5,623 nucleotides of DNA, taken from Nitrososphaera sp. GTDB lineage: Archaea; Thermoproteota; Nitrososphaeria; Nitrososphaerales; Nitrososphaeraceae. The translations under genes and the position numbers were made by a program. Where the stretch lies: positions 1 to 5,623 of the forward strand of contig JAKEIF010000174.1 of the NCBI GenBank assembly GCA_022545875.1. The letters are read 5' to 3'. The notes below the pieces were generated by a model, which was given only the letters and a program-made list of their open reading frames with translations, had not been told where the DNA came from and searched no databases. Below, piece by piece: positions 4,987 to 5,623 of the stretch. Positions within the stretch are counted from its first letter, which is position 1. Each line of letters opens with the position of its first letter.

Positions 4987-5623
4987 ATCTTGAACAGCCT
5001 CCTTGCTTCATGAAGTGCTCCAATAAATGTGTCGATCTCTTCCTTTGTGTTGTAGATATAAAAACTTGCCCGCGACGTGGCTGCCACATCAAGACGCTCC
5101 ATCAGAACCTGCGCACAGTGGTGGCCAGACCTGATGGCTACTCCGTGATCGTTCATTATCGTGGCAAGGTCATGGGGATGTATGTCGCCAATGTTAAAAG
5201 AGACCACGCCTCCGCGCTGGTTCGGGTCTGGAGGTCCATACAGCGTGATCCCCTTGACACCTGATATCGCATCCAGCGCGTATTTTGTCAGATCGATCTC
5301 GTGCTCTCTTACTTTATCCATACCTAGGTCGTCCAGATAGTCGATTGCGGCGGCAAAGCCAATAACATCCGCGATATTGGGCGTGCCTCCTTCAAACTTG
5401 TACGGGAGATCGTTGTACCTCGTTTCATACTTGTGGACCTCCTTTATCATGTCTCCACCGCCCATGAACGGGGGCATTTTTTCGAGCAGTTCCCTCTTGA
5501 CATACAGGATGCCTACGCCTGTTGGACCTAGCATCTTGTGCGCAGAAAAGGCCATAAAGTCGCAGTCCATCTCTTGCACGTCGACTTTCATGTGGGGGAC
5601 GGATTGGGCGCCGTCTACTAGCA
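4983..5623 (-). CDS. sufS: SufS-type cysteine desulfurase, C-terminal half (partial)
   Basis: The frame is open to the right edge, and the conserved motif LVDGAQSVPH is encoded beyond the first internal ATG (5589-5591), so the true start is outside the window. The 212 residues seen are about half of the usual 400-415. SufS is a PLP enzyme that removes sulfur from L-cysteine as an enzyme persulfide and passes it to SufU. In fragment numbering, D3 and Q6 of VDGAQ contact PLP. FSAHKMLGPTGVG carries the Schiff-base lysine K29. FEGGTPN (77-83) matches the family, and RSGHHCAQ carries the persulfide cysteine C169. Loss of sulfur is followed by transfer to SufU, encoded next with a 4-base overlap. 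Group II (SufS-like) features are clear: the GHHCAQ motif lies on a short ordered loop. Other suf genes probably lie off-window to the right. Confidence 0.96.
   Translation of the reverse strand, partial: LVDGAQSVPHMKVDVQEMDCDFMAFSAHKMLGPTGVGILYVKRELLEKMPPFMGGGDMIKEVHKYETRYNDLPYKFEGGTPNIADVIGFAAAIDYLDDLGMDKVREHEIDLTKYALDAISGVKGITLYGPPDPNQRGGVVSFNIGDIHPHDLATIMNDHGVAIRSGHHCAQVLMERLDVAATSRASFYIYNTKEEIDTFIGALHEARRLFKI
4998..5004 (-). promoter_or_regulatory. Strong Shine-Dalgarno for sufU inside the end of sufS
   Basis: AAGGAGG on the - strand, encoded within the last codons of sufS (…Arg-Arg-Leu…), lies 11 bases before the TTG at 4986. It supports the TTG start and re-initiation of ribosomes finishing sufS. 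The spacing is slightly long. Confidence 0.6.

Overview
The window looks like chromosomal DNA of an ammonia-oxidising archaeon of the Nitrososphaera type (Thaumarchaeota/Nitrososphaeria). This is inferred from the gene content: a geranylgeranyl reductase for archaeal isoprenoid lipids, SufS and SufU, a small winged-helix/zinc-ribbon protein, and mostly leaderless-looking starts with archaeal TATA-like boxes. GC content is near 50% by eye. No rRNA, tRNA, CRISPR array, insertion sequence or phage gene was seen, and no gene-free stretch exceeds about 120 bases.

Left part (1-1523): a probable C-terminal tail of an upstream gene is followed by a HIT-family nucleotide hydrolase on the + strand. Facing it on the - strand are a HAD-family hydrolase and, downstream of that, a small Mpo1-like (DUF962) membrane protein. 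The last 63 bases of the HIT and Mpo1-like genes overlap tail to tail.

Middle (1524-3434): a divergent intergenic region holds an exact 11-bp tandem repeat and an adjacent palindrome between two promoter-like AT-rich boxes. It leads to a 485-residue geranylgeranyl reductase and, through an ATGA overlap, to an unrecognised 111-residue protein. The pair is probably co-transcribed and translationally coupled.

Right part (3449-5623, - strand): the 3' half of sufS, then sufU (TTG start overlapping the sufS stop), then a winged-helix protein with a C-terminal CxxC/CxxC zinc ribbon whose ATG directly abuts the sufU stop. This is a tight Fe-S assembly operon. A PAP2-superfamily membrane phosphatase follows after a 65-base gap and may have its own promoter.

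Two themes emerge: isoprenoid/membrane lipid chemistry (geranylgeranyl reductase, PAP2 phosphatase, Mpo1-like protein) and Fe-S cluster assembly. Most of the window is housekeeping. The points most worth following are the winged-helix/zinc-ribbon protein coupled to sufSU, the unknown protein coupled to the reductase, the operator-like repeat, and two enzymes with non-canonical catalytic motifs (the HAD and PAP2 proteins).
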